From: Lachnospiraceae bacterium UBA1683
GTDB lineage: Bacteria > Bacillota > Clostridia > Lachnospirales > Lachnospiraceae
Reading direction: 5' to 3'
Assembly: GCA_002320245.1 (NCBI GenBank)
Contig: DCKD01000096.1
Location: 74,938 to 138,024 of the forward strand
DNA length: 63,087 bases
Both the position numbers and the translations under genes were made by a program. Below the pieces are notes generated by a model, which was given only the letters and a program-made list of their open reading frames with translations, had not been told where the DNA came from and searched no databases. The stretch's first letter is position 1. Every line of letters begins with the position of its first letter. Below are positions 54,424 to 62,905 of the stretch, in pieces.

Positions 54424-54432
54424 GAAGGCTGC
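54424..54432. repeat. Target-site duplication of the ISAs1-like element (right)
   Basis: GAAGGCTGC, the second copy of 52224-52232, directly after the right inverted repeat. Confidence 0.85.
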
Positions 54433-54513
54433 GAAGCACTGTTGGAATTTATCCTGAAACGTGATATGCTATGAAGTATCTGATAAAAAATGAAATCGGG
54501 AGATTAGATACTA

Positions 54514-56352
54514 ATGAATATTTTAAATATTGAGCATATCAGTAAAATATATGGAGAGAAAAAGATTTTCGATGATGTTTCTTATGGGATCCATGAAGGG
54601 GATAAGATTGGAATCATTGGCATCAATGGAACGGGAAAGACGACGCTTTTGAAAATGATTGCGGGACTGGAAGAGCCGGATGACGGGCAGGTGATTATGC
54701 AGAATGGCCTGCGGGTGACTTATCTTCCTCAGAACCCGGAGTTCCCGGACAAGGCAACGGTGCTTTCGTATGTCGCAGACGGTAAGCAGCATCAGGACTG
54801 GATGACAGAGAGTGAGGCAAAGACGGTTTTGAATCATCTCGGAATCCGTGAACATGACGCATTGATTGCACAGTTGTCCGGAGGGCAGAAGAAACGTGTG
54901 GCTTTGGCGAGAACACTGGTCAATCCGGCGGATGTCCTGATCTTGGATGAGCCGACGAACCACATTGATAACGAGATGGCAATGTGGCTGGAAGATTATT
55001 TGAACCGGTTCAAAGGCGTTGTTGTGATGGTTACGCATGACCGTTATTTTTTGGACAGGGTGACGAATAAGATTCTGGAAATCAGTCATGGCAAGCTGTA
55101 TTCCTATACAGCAAACTATTCACAATTTCTTGAGATGAAGGCACAGCGTGAGGAGATGGAACTGGCAACGGAGCGGAAACGTCAGAGTGTACTTCGGATG
55201 GAATTGGAATGGGCGAAACGGGGCTGCCGTGCCAGAAGTACAAAACAGCGGGCACGTCTGGAGCGTCTGGAGGCACTCAAGGAGGGCAAGGCGCCGGTAC
55301 GGGAGCAGAACGTGGAGTTGGACTCCATTGGAACAAGAATGGGGAAAAAGACCATTGAGCTACATCATGTCAGTAAAAGATATGGAGAGAAGAAAATCAT
55401 TGATGATTTTGACTATATTATGCTGAAGAATCAGCGGCTTGGAATTATTGGACCGAACGGGTGCGGAAAGTCTACGCTGATGAAAATCATTACCGGCATT
55501 TTGCAGCCTGATTCCGGAGAAGTGGAATTGGGAGATACCATTCGAATTGGTTATTTCGCTCAGGAAGTGACTGATATGGATGGCAAACAGCGGGTGATTG
55601 ACTATATCAGAGATGTGGCAGAGTACGTGCCGGCAAGTGAAGGGCGGATTACGGCATCTCAGATGTTGGAGCGCTTCCTGTTCGATGCCGCGATGCAGTA
55701 TACCCCGATTGAAAAATTGTCGGGTGGAGAAAAACGGAGACTGTATCTATGCAAGGTGCTGATGGAGTCTCCGAATGTGCTGATACTGGATGAGCCGACG
55801 AATGATTTGGACATTCCCACGCTGACGATTCTGGAAGATTATCTGGACTCTTTTGCGGGAATTATTATTACGGTATCACATGACCGGTATTTTCTGGATA
55901 ATGTTGTGGAGCGCATTTTTGCGTTTGAGGGGGAAGGAAAGCTGAAACAGTACGAAGGCGGTTACACCGATTACCTGGAGACACGCCGGAAGATGGGACT
56001 GGCATCCGGACAGAATGTATCAGGAAAAGTTTTACAGAAATCCGTGCAGCAGGGAACAGAAGGGAAAAAACAATCTCAATCCGGAAAAAGCTGGAAACAG
56101 AATCAGCCTGAGAAATTGAAGTTCAGTTTTAAGGAACAGCGCGAGTATGAAACAATCGATGATGAGATTGCGGCACTGGAAGAGAAGCTGGAAAGACTGG
56201 ACGGCGAGATGATGGCAAATGCAACGAACTCTGCGAAACTTTCGGAGTTGGCTGCCGAGAAGGAAAACAGAGAACACGAGTTGGAGCAGAAAATGGAACG
56301 ATGGGTATATCTGAATGATTTGGCAGAACAGATAGAGGCGCAGAAGAAGTAA
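54514..56352 (+). CDS. ABC-F family ATPase (Uup/YdiF type)
   Basis: The 612 aa soluble protein has two ABC domains. The first has GINGTGKTT, LSGGQKKRVALARTLV and LILDEPTNHID; the second has GPNGCGKST, LSGGEKRRLYLCKV and LILDEPTNDLD. A linker of about 80 aa (ERKRQSVLRMELEWAKRGCRARSTKQ) lies between, and a coiled-coil C-terminus (about 520-610, DDEIAALEEKLERLDGEM). ABC-F proteins act on the ribosome or in R-loop handling, not in transport. The ISAs1 element sits about 80 bp upstream and could alter expression. Confidence 0.92.
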   Translation: MNILNIEHISKIYGEKKIFDDVSYGIHEGDKIGIIGINGTGKTTLLKMIAGLEEPDDGQVIMQNGLRVTYLPQNPEFPDKATVLSYVADGKQHQDWMTESEAKTVLNHLGIREHDALIAQLSGGQKKRVALARTLVNPADVLILDEPTNHIDNEMAMWLEDYLNRFKGVVVMVTHDRYFLDRVTNKILEISHGKLYSYTANYSQFLEMKAQREEMELATERKRQSVLRMELEWAKRGCRARSTKQRARLERLEALKEGKAPVREQNVELDSIGTRMGKKTIELHHVSKRYGEKKIIDDFDYIMLKNQRLGIIGPNGCGKSTLMKIITGILQPDSGEVELGDTIRIGYFAQEVTDMDGKQRVIDYIRDVAEYVPASEGRITASQMLERFLFDAAMQYTPIEKLSGGEKRRLYLCKVLMESPNVLILDEPTNDLDIPTLTILEDYLDSFAGIIITVSHDRYFLDNVVERIFAFEGEGKLKQYEGGYTDYLETRRKMGLASGQNVSGKVLQKSVQQGTEGKKQSQSGKSWKQNQPEKLKFSFKEQREYETIDDEIAALEEKLERLDGEMMANATNSAKLSELAAEKENREHELEQKMERWVYLNDLAEQIEAQKK

Positions 56353-56490
56353 GAACAGCAGGACAACGACAGAAACAACAAATAAAATATGCAACAAAAT
56401 TACATATTTTTAACAGATATTGCACGTTTCGTTTATTGATTATCGTATGCATTTGCAGTATACTGTCAACTAGGTTAGGAGGAAAAGAAT

Positions 56491-57414
56491 ATGAAAAAGC
56501 CGGTATTAGTAATTATGGCAGCCGGGATGGGAAGCCGTTACGGGGGACTAAAGCAGATTGACCCGGTAGATCAGGAAGGTCATATTATCATGGATTTTTC
56601 CATCTTTGATGCAAAGCGTGCCGGATTCGGGAAAGTGGTATTTATTATAAAGAGAGCCATTGAGCAGGAATTTAAGGCGCGAATCGGCAACCGTATCAGT
56701 CAGGTTATGGATGTGGAGTATGTGTATCAGGAACTGGATACATTGCCCGGAGGATTTGAAGTGCCGGAAGGAAGGCAAAAACCATTCGGGACCGGTCATG
56801 CAGTCTTAAGCTGCAAAGATGTGATTGACGGACCATTTGCGGTAATCAATGCGGATGATTATTATGGAGTACACGCATTCCGGGAGATTTATAATTATCT
56901 TGCTGCCAATGAGGATGACAGCAAATATCATTATGCGATGGTTGGATATATTCTTTCAAATACACTGACAGAAAACGGATATGTGTCAAGAGGCGTCTGC
57001 GGGATGGACAAGGAAGGCTTCCTGACCGGGATTACTGAACGGACGCATATTGAAAGACGTGGAGAGGGGGCTGCATTTACCGAAGATGACGGGGCAACAT
57101 GGGAGAAGATTCCGGCAGATTGTATTGTTTCAATGAATCTGTTTGGATTTACTGCAAGTATGTTGAAGGAGCTGGAGGCACGTTTCCCCGTATTCCTTGA
57201 GAAAGGGCTGCGGGAAAATCCGATGAAGTGCGAGTATTTCCTCCCATCCGTGGTCGGAGAACTGATTGCGGAGGACAGGGCGGACGTGAAGGTACTGCGT
57301 TCTGAGGACCGTTGGTATGGAATTACATACAAAGAGGACAAGGCTGCTGTTGTAGAGGCAATTCAGGCATTGAAAGACAGTGGTGTATATCCACAGCATT
57401 TGTGGAATGAGTAA
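56491..57414 (+). CDS. Nucleotidyltransferase (NDP-sugar pyrophosphorylase-like)
   Basis: The 307 aa protein has an N-terminal nucleotidyltransferase fold: MAAGMGSRYGGLKQIDPV (G-x-G-x-R and Lys), with FGTGHAVLSC and VINADDYYG (metal-binding Asp pair). It transfers a nucleotide to a sugar- or choline-phosphate-like acceptor; the exact acceptor is unknown. GAGGAAAA precedes ATG 56491. It precedes galE by 44 bp, so they may form an operon for cell-surface sugar precursors. Confidence 0.87.
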   Translation: MKKPVLVIMAAGMGSRYGGLKQIDPVDQEGHIIMDFSIFDAKRAGFGKVVFIIKRAIEQEFKARIGNRISQVMDVEYVYQELDTLPGGFEVPEGRQKPFGTGHAVLSCKDVIDGPFAVINADDYYGVHAFREIYNYLAANEDDSKYHYAMVGYILSNTLTENGYVSRGVCGMDKEGFLTGITERTHIERRGEGAAFTEDDGATWEKIPADCIVSMNLFGFTASMLKELEARFPVFLEKGLRENPMKCEYFLPSVVGELIAEDRADVKVLRSEDRWYGITYKEDKAAVVEAIQALKDSGVYPQHLWNE

Positions 57415-57458
57415 CTAAACATCAAACCATTTATGTAAGAAGAAAGGAAGAGGCAGTT

Positions 57459-58484
57459 ATGGCAATTTTAGTAGCAGGTGGAGCAGGTTATATCGGAAGT
57501 CACACATGTGTAGAACTTTTGGAAAGGGGATATGAGGTTGTGGTAATTGACAACCTTTATAATTCCAGTGAAGTCGCATTGGAAAGGGTACAGGAGATTA
57601 CAGGTAAGAAATTAAAGTTCTACAAGGGTGATGTCCTGAACAGAGAGGATCTTGACCCGATTTTTGAAAATGAGGATATCGAGGCGGTTATTAATTTTGC
57701 AGGGCTGAAGGCAGTCGGTGAGTCGGTACAGAAGCCGTGGGAATATTATCACAATAACATTACAGGGACATTGATTCTCACAGACGTGATGAGAAAGCAC
57801 GGATGTAAGAACATTATTTTCAGTTCCTCAGCAACAGTATACGGCGATCCGGCAGAGATTCCGATTACGGAAAAATGCCCGAAAGGAAAGATTACAAATC
57901 CATATGGACAGACAAAGGGAATGCTGGAGCAGATTCTGACAGACCTTTACGTTGGTGATCCGGAATGGAATGTGATGCTTCTCCGTTACTTCAACCCAAT
58001 CGGGGCGCATAAGTCTGGAAAAATCGGAGAAGACCCGAAGGGAATTCCAAACAATCTGGTACCGTATATCGCACAGGTTGCTGTCGGCAAACTGAATTGC
58101 CTTGGCGTTTTCGGTGACGATTACGATACACCGGACGGGACGGGGGTCAGAGATTACATCCATGTTGTTGACCTTGCGGTTGGTCATGTAAAAGCGATTG
58201 AGAAGATGAAGGGACAGACAGGCGTACACATTTACAATCTGGGAACCGGAGTTGGATACAGTGTACTTGATGTCGTAAAAGCTTATGAGAAGGCTTGCGG
58301 AAAAGAAATCCCATATGAGATTAAGCCAAGAAGAGCCGGAGATATCGCAACATGCTATTGTGATGCGACAAAAGCAAAAGAAGAACTGGGATGGGTTGCA
58401 GAGCGCGGCATCGAAGAGATGTGTGCAGATTCATGGAGATGGCAGTCCAACAATCCGGATGGATACAGGAGTGAAAACGTATAA
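57459..58484 (+). CDS. galE: UDP-glucose 4-epimerase
   Basis: GalE interconverts UDP-glucose and UDP-galactose using bound NAD. The 341 aa protein has the GxxGxxG motif GGAGYIGSHT, the catalytic Ser/Thr-Tyr-Lys set SSSATVYG and NPYGQTKGM, and the substrate-binding RYFNPIGAH. AAGAAAGGAAGAG precedes ATG 57459. It lies next to the nucleotidyltransferase gene, which suggests use in exopolysaccharide or glycoconjugate precursors. Confidence 0.96.
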   Translation: MAILVAGGAGYIGSHTCVELLERGYEVVVIDNLYNSSEVALERVQEITGKKLKFYKGDVLNREDLDPIFENEDIEAVINFAGLKAVGESVQKPWEYYHNNITGTLILTDVMRKHGCKNIIFSSSATVYGDPAEIPITEKCPKGKITNPYGQTKGMLEQILTDLYVGDPEWNVMLLRYFNPIGAHKSGKIGEDPKGIPNNLVPYIAQVAVGKLNCLGVFGDDYDTPDGTGVRDYIHVVDLAVGHVKAIEKMKGQTGVHIYNLGTGVGYSVLDVVKAYEKACGKEIPYEIKPRRAGDIATCYCDATKAKEELGWVAERGIEEMCADSWRWQSNNPDGYRSENV

Positions 58485-58498
58485 AACGTATAAAAAGG

Positions 58499-58538
58499 AT
58501 GGGGTATTTCTGCAAAAGGGATACTCCATTATTTTTTT
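58499..58538 (+). terminator. Terminator of galE
   Basis: ATGGGGTAT pairs with ATACTCCAT around a short loop, followed by a run of T (58531-58538). Confidence 0.85.
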
Positions 58539-58559
58539 TCGAAAAGTTTCGGCAGAGTG

Positions 58560-58588
58560 TTGACAAATAGAGGCAAAATTGCTATTAT
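58560..58588 (+). promoter_or_regulatory. Promoter of ilvN
   Basis: TTGACA (58560-58565) and TATTAT (58583-58588) with 17 bp spacing, 73 bp before the ilvN start. Confidence 0.7.
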
Positions 58589-58660
58589 TAAAAAACAGAA
58601 CGCACTCTGTTTTATCTCTAAGACAAAACATTTGCCGTATGGAAAGAAAGAGGAGAGATT

Positions 58661-59161
58661 ATGAGAAAACAGGTATATTCATTACTCGTTGATAATAATC
58701 CAGGTGTATTGAGCAGAATTGCAGGATTGTTCAGCAGGCGGGGGTACAGTATTGACAGCATTACAGCCGGAATGACCGCAGATTCGAGATTTACAAGAAT
58801 CACGGTAGTTGCAACAGGGGATGAATTGATTTTGGAACAGATTGAAAAGCAGGTTCGCAAGCTTGTCGATGTAAGAGAGATTAAGGTCTTAAAAAACGAT
58901 GAGTCCGTATACCGTGAACTGATGCTTGTGAAGGTGCGGACGAATACACAACAGAGAAGTGAGGTTATCTCTGTGGCAGATATTTTCCGGGCGAAGATTG
59001 TAGATGTGGAGAGTGAATCGCTGATGATTGAACTGACGGGCAATCAGTCCAAGCTGGAGGCGTTCCTGAATCTGTTAGATGGATACGAGATTCTGGAACT
59101 GGCAAGAACCGGGATTACCGGATTGTCCAGAGGAAGCAAGGATATTACATATTTTGATTGA
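58661..59161 (+). CDS. ilvN: Acetolactate synthase small (regulatory) subunit
   Basis: The 166 aa protein begins with an ACT domain (RKQVYSLLVDNNPGVLSRIAGLFSRRGYSIDSITAG) and has a second regulatory half (about 85-166). It gives valine feedback inhibition to the large subunit IlvB. No ilvB is adjacent, so the catalytic subunit lies elsewhere. AGAGGAGA precedes ATG 58661. ilvC follows 110 bp downstream. Confidence 0.95.
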   Translation: MRKQVYSLLVDNNPGVLSRIAGLFSRRGYSIDSITAGMTADSRFTRITVVATGDELILEQIEKQVRKLVDVREIKVLKNDESVYRELMLVKVRTNTQQRSEVISVADIFRAKIVDVESESLMIELTGNQSKLEAFLNLLDGYEILELARTGITGLSRGSKDITYFD

Positions 59162-59271
59162 TTGACAGGGATTGGCGCAGGAAGACAGTGTAAGCTAGAG
59201 GTTCAACCTTTAACTATATAGAAAAACAACCGGATGGATTCCGGTGCAGAAGATTTAGGAGGAATGTTAAA

Positions 59272-60291
59272 ATGGCAGCAAAAATTTATTATCAGGAAGA
59301 TTGTAACCTTTCCATGCTGGAAGGACAGAAAATCGCAATCATCGGGTATGGCAGTCAGGGACATGCACATGCATTGAACCTGAGAGAGTCCGGATGTGAT
59401 GTAATCATCGGTCTGTACGAAGGAAGCAAATCATGGAAAAAAGCTGAAGAGCAGGGATTCAAAGTATACACGGCGGCAGAGGCTGCTAAACAGGCTGACA
59501 TCATTATGATTCTGATTAACGATGAAAAACAGGCAGCGCTTTACAAAAATGATATCGAGCCAAATCTGGAAGAAGGAAATATGCTGATGTTTGCACACGG
59601 ATTTAACATCCACTTCAATCAGATTGTACCTCCAAAATACGTTGACGTTACAATGATTGCGCCAAAGGCACCGGGACATACGGTAAGAAGTGAGTACCAG
59701 GCGGGAAAAGGGACTCCTTGTCTGGTAGCTGTCGAGCAGGATGCAACGGGAAAAGCTCTGGAGAGAGCACTTGCATATGGGCTTGCAATCGGCGGGGCGA
59801 GAGCCGGCGTCCTTGAGACAACATTCAGGACAGAGACAGAGACAGACCTGTTTGGTGAGCAGGCAGTACTTTGCGGTGGTGTTTGCGCATTGATGCAGGC
59901 AGGATTTGAGACACTGTGCGAAGCCGGATATGATCCGAGAAATGCATATTTTGAGTGTATCCACGAGATGAAACTGATTGTAGACCTGATTTACCAGTCA
60001 GGATTCGAAGGAATGAGATATTCTATTTCTAACACTGCTGAGTATGGCGATTACATCACAGGACCAAAGATTATTACAGAAGATACAAAGAAAGCAATGA
60101 AGAAGATACTTACAGATATTCAGGACGGTACATTTGCGAAAGACTTCCTGCTTGATATGTCTGAGGCAGGTGGACAGGCTCATTTCAGAGCTATGAGAAA
60201 ACTGGCTTCTGAGCATCCGTCAGAGAAAGTCGGGGCTGAAATCAGAAAACTGTACAGTTGGAGTGATGAGGACAAACTGATTAACAACTAA
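59272..60291 (+). CDS. ilvC: Ketol-acid reductoisomerase
   Basis: IlvC converts acetolactate or acetohydroxybutyrate to the dihydroxy acid with NAD(P)H, in branched-chain amino acid synthesis. The 339 aa class I protein has the Rossmann motif AIIGYGSQGHAHALNL, the catalytic region APKAPGHTVR, FRTETETDLFGEQ and the C-terminal knotted domain (YFECIHEMKLIVDLIY). AGGAGGAA precedes ATG 59272. It shares the pathway and probably the transcript with ilvN. Confidence 0.96.
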   Translation: MAAKIYYQEDCNLSMLEGQKIAIIGYGSQGHAHALNLRESGCDVIIGLYEGSKSWKKAEEQGFKVYTAAEAAKQADIIMILINDEKQAALYKNDIEPNLEEGNMLMFAHGFNIHFNQIVPPKYVDVTMIAPKAPGHTVRSEYQAGKGTPCLVAVEQDATGKALERALAYGLAIGGARAGVLETTFRTETETDLFGEQAVLCGGVCALMQAGFETLCEAGYDPRNAYFECIHEMKLIVDLIYQSGFEGMRYSISNTAEYGDYITGPKIITEDTKKAMKKILTDIQDGTFAKDFLLDMSEAGGQAHFRAMRKLASEHPSEKVGAEIRKLYSWSDEDKLINN

Positions 60292-60350
60292 GATGTTTTT
60301 ATAGATTTATCTAAGGAAACCGGAAGATGATGAATCTGACACAGGACAAT

Positions 60351-60530
60351 AAGTCAAAGACTCCGTTATAATCAACGGGGCATCAAATTTGACATGCCCC
60401 AAGGGGCGGGGATTTGGTCTGCGCTCCGTTTCGGTCGGTGCTAAACGAGTGCCGCAGGCACTCAACATCCCCTCGGCAGTCGCCAAATATCCATGCAGGC
60501 ATGGCCGCTAGGCTTGTTGTTCGCGGAAAT
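60351..60530 (+). repeat. Dispersed repeat family A, full copy
   Basis: Between ilvC and its terminator. The unit runs AAGTCAAAGACTCCG, GGGGCATCAAATTTGACATG, GGCGGGG, TTTGGTCTGCGCTCCG, GCTAAACGAGTGCCGCAGGC, CCAAATATCCATGCAGGC and GGCTTGTTGTTCGC. Other copies: 32560-32711, 11949-12018 (short) and 6606-6669 (fragment, inverted). The internal GAGTGCCGCAGGCACTC stretch forms a strong hairpin. Confidence 0.85.
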
Positions 60531-60534
60531 GAAA

Positions 60535-60577
60535 ATGATGAAATGTTTGCAATATCAGAACATTTCATCATTTTTTT
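60535..60577 (+). terminator. Terminator of ilvC transcript, after repeat family A
   Basis: AATGATGAAATGTT pairs with AACATTTCATCATT around a short loop, and seven T follow. Confidence 0.85.
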
Positions 60578-60657
60578 GATGAATTCTCCGAGTTACTGTG
60601 CTAAAATAAAAATAACATAAAAACGGATTTACAGCAGGCAGAAGGGAGAGTTGTAGT

Positions 60658-61299
60658 ATGGATGAAAGATTTGTGGATCTTCGCTCAAAAAAGAATTCAA
60701 AGGCACGTATTAAAATGTTAAGCGGGCATTTTGCCACAAAGAATTCGCATGTCAATACCTATATTGATATGTCAACGGTAAAGTCAAGGCACAACAATGC
60801 GCGGGAGACAGCGCGTACGCTTGCGGCAGAGTATCAGATGAACACAACGGTGGATACGATTGTATGCCTGAAGAACATGGAGGTTATCGGAACATTTATG
60901 GCAGAGGAACTGGCAGACGCGACAAACGTATCCATGAGTTCGGGCAATAATATTTCAGTGGTCACACCGGAAACGGATTCCGCAGGACAGCTATTTTTCA
61001 GGGAGAGCAGTCAGCGTATGATTGAGGGAAAGAATATTTTGATTCTGACGGATTCTATGGCAACCGGAACATTGGTTTTTCAGGCAGTACAGTCGATTCT
61101 CTATTATGGGGGCGTTGTCTGCGGAATCAGTGCAGTATTCAGCTCAATTTCGAAGGTTGCAGGCATGGAAGTAAAGACTATTTTTACAAGTGCCGATATT
61201 CCTGACTACCATGTATATCCGACGCACGAGTGCCCGATGTGTAAGGCAGGCGAAAGGCTGGATGGAATTATAAACAGTTTTGGGTACGCCAAGCTATAA
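60658..61299 (+). CDS. Phosphoribosyltransferase-like protein (orotate PRT-related)
   Basis: The 213 aa protein has a type I PRTase fold. The PRPP-binding loop reads ILILTDSMATGTLV (usual form has two acidic residues before TTGxT; here LTDSMATG has one). FATKNSHVNTYIDMST and CPMCKAGERLDG are further features; the CxxC is unusual. It resembles orotate phosphoribosyltransferases of Clostridia, and no pyr genes are near. AGGGAGAG precedes ATG 60658. It is read toward the rpsT gene. Confidence 0.75.
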   Translation: MDERFVDLRSKKNSKARIKMLSGHFATKNSHVNTYIDMSTVKSRHNNARETARTLAAEYQMNTTVDTIVCLKNMEVIGTFMAEELADATNVSMSSGNNISVVTPETDSAGQLFFRESSQRMIEGKNILILTDSMATGTLVFQAVQSILYYGGVVCGISAVFSSISKVAGMEVKTIFTSADIPDYHVYPTHECPMCKAGERLDGIINSFGYAKL

Positions 61300-61316
61300 A
61301 TGTACATCCGAGTGTG

Positions 61317-61397
61317 TTTTTGTGGTATAGGAAGTTCGCAGAACTTTCCTATACCACAAAAAAGGCATCCGCCATGACGGCAGCGGATGCCTTTTTC
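61317..61397. terminator. Two tandem bidirectional terminator hairpins
   Basis: First hairpin: TTTTTGTGGTATAGGAAG with CTTTCCTATACCACAAAAA (61317-61362). Second: AAAAAGGCATCCGC with GCGGATGCCTTTTT (61359-61396). Both have T-runs on both strands and lie between the PRTase gene (plus) and rpsT (minus). Confidence 0.85.
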
Positions 61398-61414
61398 AAT
61401 TCGTCTATTATAAA

Positions 61415-61678
61415 TTAAGCAATGCTGTTTACAGTCTTTGTCAGACGAGAGATTTTTCTGGAAACTGTGTTTTTGTGATAAACACCCTTGCTTCCTGCTT
61501 TTGTGATCTCAACGATGGCAGCTTTCAGAGCTGTCTTAGCTGTTTCAGCGTCTTTCTGTGCAACTGCAGCCTCAACTTTTTTTATAGCAGTTTTCACTTT
61601 AGATTTGATTGCTTTATTTCTTGCAGCTTTTGTCTCGTTTACTAAAATTCTTTTCTTAGCAGATTTAATGTTAGCCAA
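61415..61678 (-). CDS. rpsT: 30S ribosomal protein S20 (TTG start)
   Basis: The 87 aa basic protein starts (M)ANIKSAKKRILVNETKA, the S20 start. TTG 61678 is chosen because GGAGG lies 8 bp upstream on the minus strand; the frame runs a few codons further to TTG 61693. S20 is a primary 16S-binding protein. It lies divergent from gpr, as in Bacillus. Confidence 0.95.
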   Translation of the reverse strand: MANIKSAKKRILVNETKAARNKAIKSKVKTAIKKVEAAVAQKDAETAKTALKAAIVEITKAGSKGVYHKNTVSRKISRLTKTVNSIA

Positions 61679-61796
61679 TCTGTACACCTCCAAATAATGA
61701 TATTTTCAAATGTAATGACATAAGCGGATTGCAAATCACCGCTTTACCGTTCACATTAGACTCGGACACGGACGTTCTAACGGAACATACTCGTAT

Positions 61797-61825
61797 ATTT
61801 TATGCTAACTGGAAGAGGTTGTCAA
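61797..61825 (-). promoter_or_regulatory. Promoter of rpsT
   Basis: On the minus strand TTGACA (61820-61825) and TAAAAT (61797-61802) have 17 bp spacing. Confidence 0.65.
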
Positions 61826-61903
61826 TACATATTTCTCAAATTATTGTAAAAAATGTTACTATTCGGTAAAAGCAAAAAGCAGTTGAAGAAGAGAGGACAG
61901 AAC

Positions 61904-62905
61904 ATGATTGAGAAATACAGTGTGCGTACAGACCTTGCATTGGAAGAGAAAGAACGTTTTGAATCAGATAATGTAGAAATCGCAGGAGTAATTCTGGAAG
62001 AAGAGTATGATGAGGAGAAAGAAATACGGATTACACGGGTAAAGATTGAGACAGAAAACGGAGCAAAAACGATGAAAAAGCCGGTTGGCGTTTATCTGAC
62101 GCTGGAAGTCCCGAATATGGCAGTGCCGGATGAAGACTATCATAGGGAAATATCCGAAGAATTGGCACGTCATATCCGGACACTGATGCGAGGGAAGCAG
62201 ATTGACGAAACAGATTTCTCCGCACTTGTGGTCGGGCTTGGTAACCGGCAGGTAACGCCTGATGCGCTTGGACCGTATGTGGTGGATAATCTCAATGTGA
62301 CACGTCATATTGTGAAGGAGTACGGAAAATATGCAATGGGAATGGAACACGCACGGATGGTCAGTGCAATTGTGCCGGGAGTGATGGGACAGACCGGGAT
62401 GGAGACGCTGGAAATCGTAAAGGGAATTGTAGATGAAACAAAACCGGATTTTGTTATTGCGGTGGATGCGCTGGCAGCAAGAAACAGTAAACGTCTGAAC
62501 AGGACCATTCAGGCTGCAGATACGGGAATCCATCCGGGTTCCGGCGTTGGAAATAACCGATGCGGCCTGACAGAGGAGACGTTGGGAATTCCTGTAATCA
62601 GTATCGGAGTACCTACGGTTGTAGATGCGGTGACGATTGTAAATGACACGATGGAAAATCTGATCCATGCGATGGAATCATCGGAAACCCTGAAAGGCGT
62701 TGGGGAGGTGCTGAGAAGTTATAATAGCGCTGAGAAATATGAGCTGGTTAAGGAATTGATTTCACCGCATCTGAACGGAATGTTTGTCACGCCAAAGGAT
62801 GAAGATGAGATGGTCAAACAGATGAGTTACACGATTTCGGAGGCATTGAATATGCTGTTTGCAAATCCACAGTGTACAGGAAAATGTACAGGCGAAGAAA
62901 AATAG
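61904..62905 (+). CDS. gpr: Spore protease (GPR endopeptidase)
   Basis: GPR cleaves small acid-soluble spore proteins during germination to free amino acids. The 333 aa product from ATG 61904 (GAGAGGA upstream; frame opens at 61853) starts MIEKYSVRTDLALEE and has VVGLGNRQVTPDALGP and DALAARNSKRLNRTIQ, with GIPVISIGVPTVVDAVTI. The family is an aspartate protease made as a propeptide. Position next to rpsT matches Bacillus and supports a sporulating host. The stop is at 62905. Confidence 0.96.
   Translation: MIEKYSVRTDLALEEKERFESDNVEIAGVILEEEYDEEKEIRITRVKIETENGAKTMKKPVGVYLTLEVPNMAVPDEDYHREISEELARHIRTLMRGKQIDETDFSALVVGLGNRQVTPDALGPYVVDNLNVTRHIVKEYGKYAMGMEHARMVSAIVPGVMGQTGMETLEIVKGIVDETKPDFVIAVDALAARNSKRLNRTIQAADTGIHPGSGVGNNRCGLTEETLGIPVISIGVPTVVDAVTIVNDTMENLIHAMESSETLKGVGEVLRSYNSAEKYELVKELISPHLNGMFVTPKDEDEMVKQMSYTISEALNMLFANPQCTGKCTGEEK

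Noticed and set aside
60383..60571. Minus-strand frame with AAMPAWIFGDC in repeat A, shared with 11773-12075
   Set aside because: Shared frame is explained by the repeat; no initiation signal and the copies differ in frame length.
61826..61903. Sigma-F/G promoter before gpr
   Set aside because: The gpr upstream region has AT-rich boxes but I could not match both elements with the right spacing.
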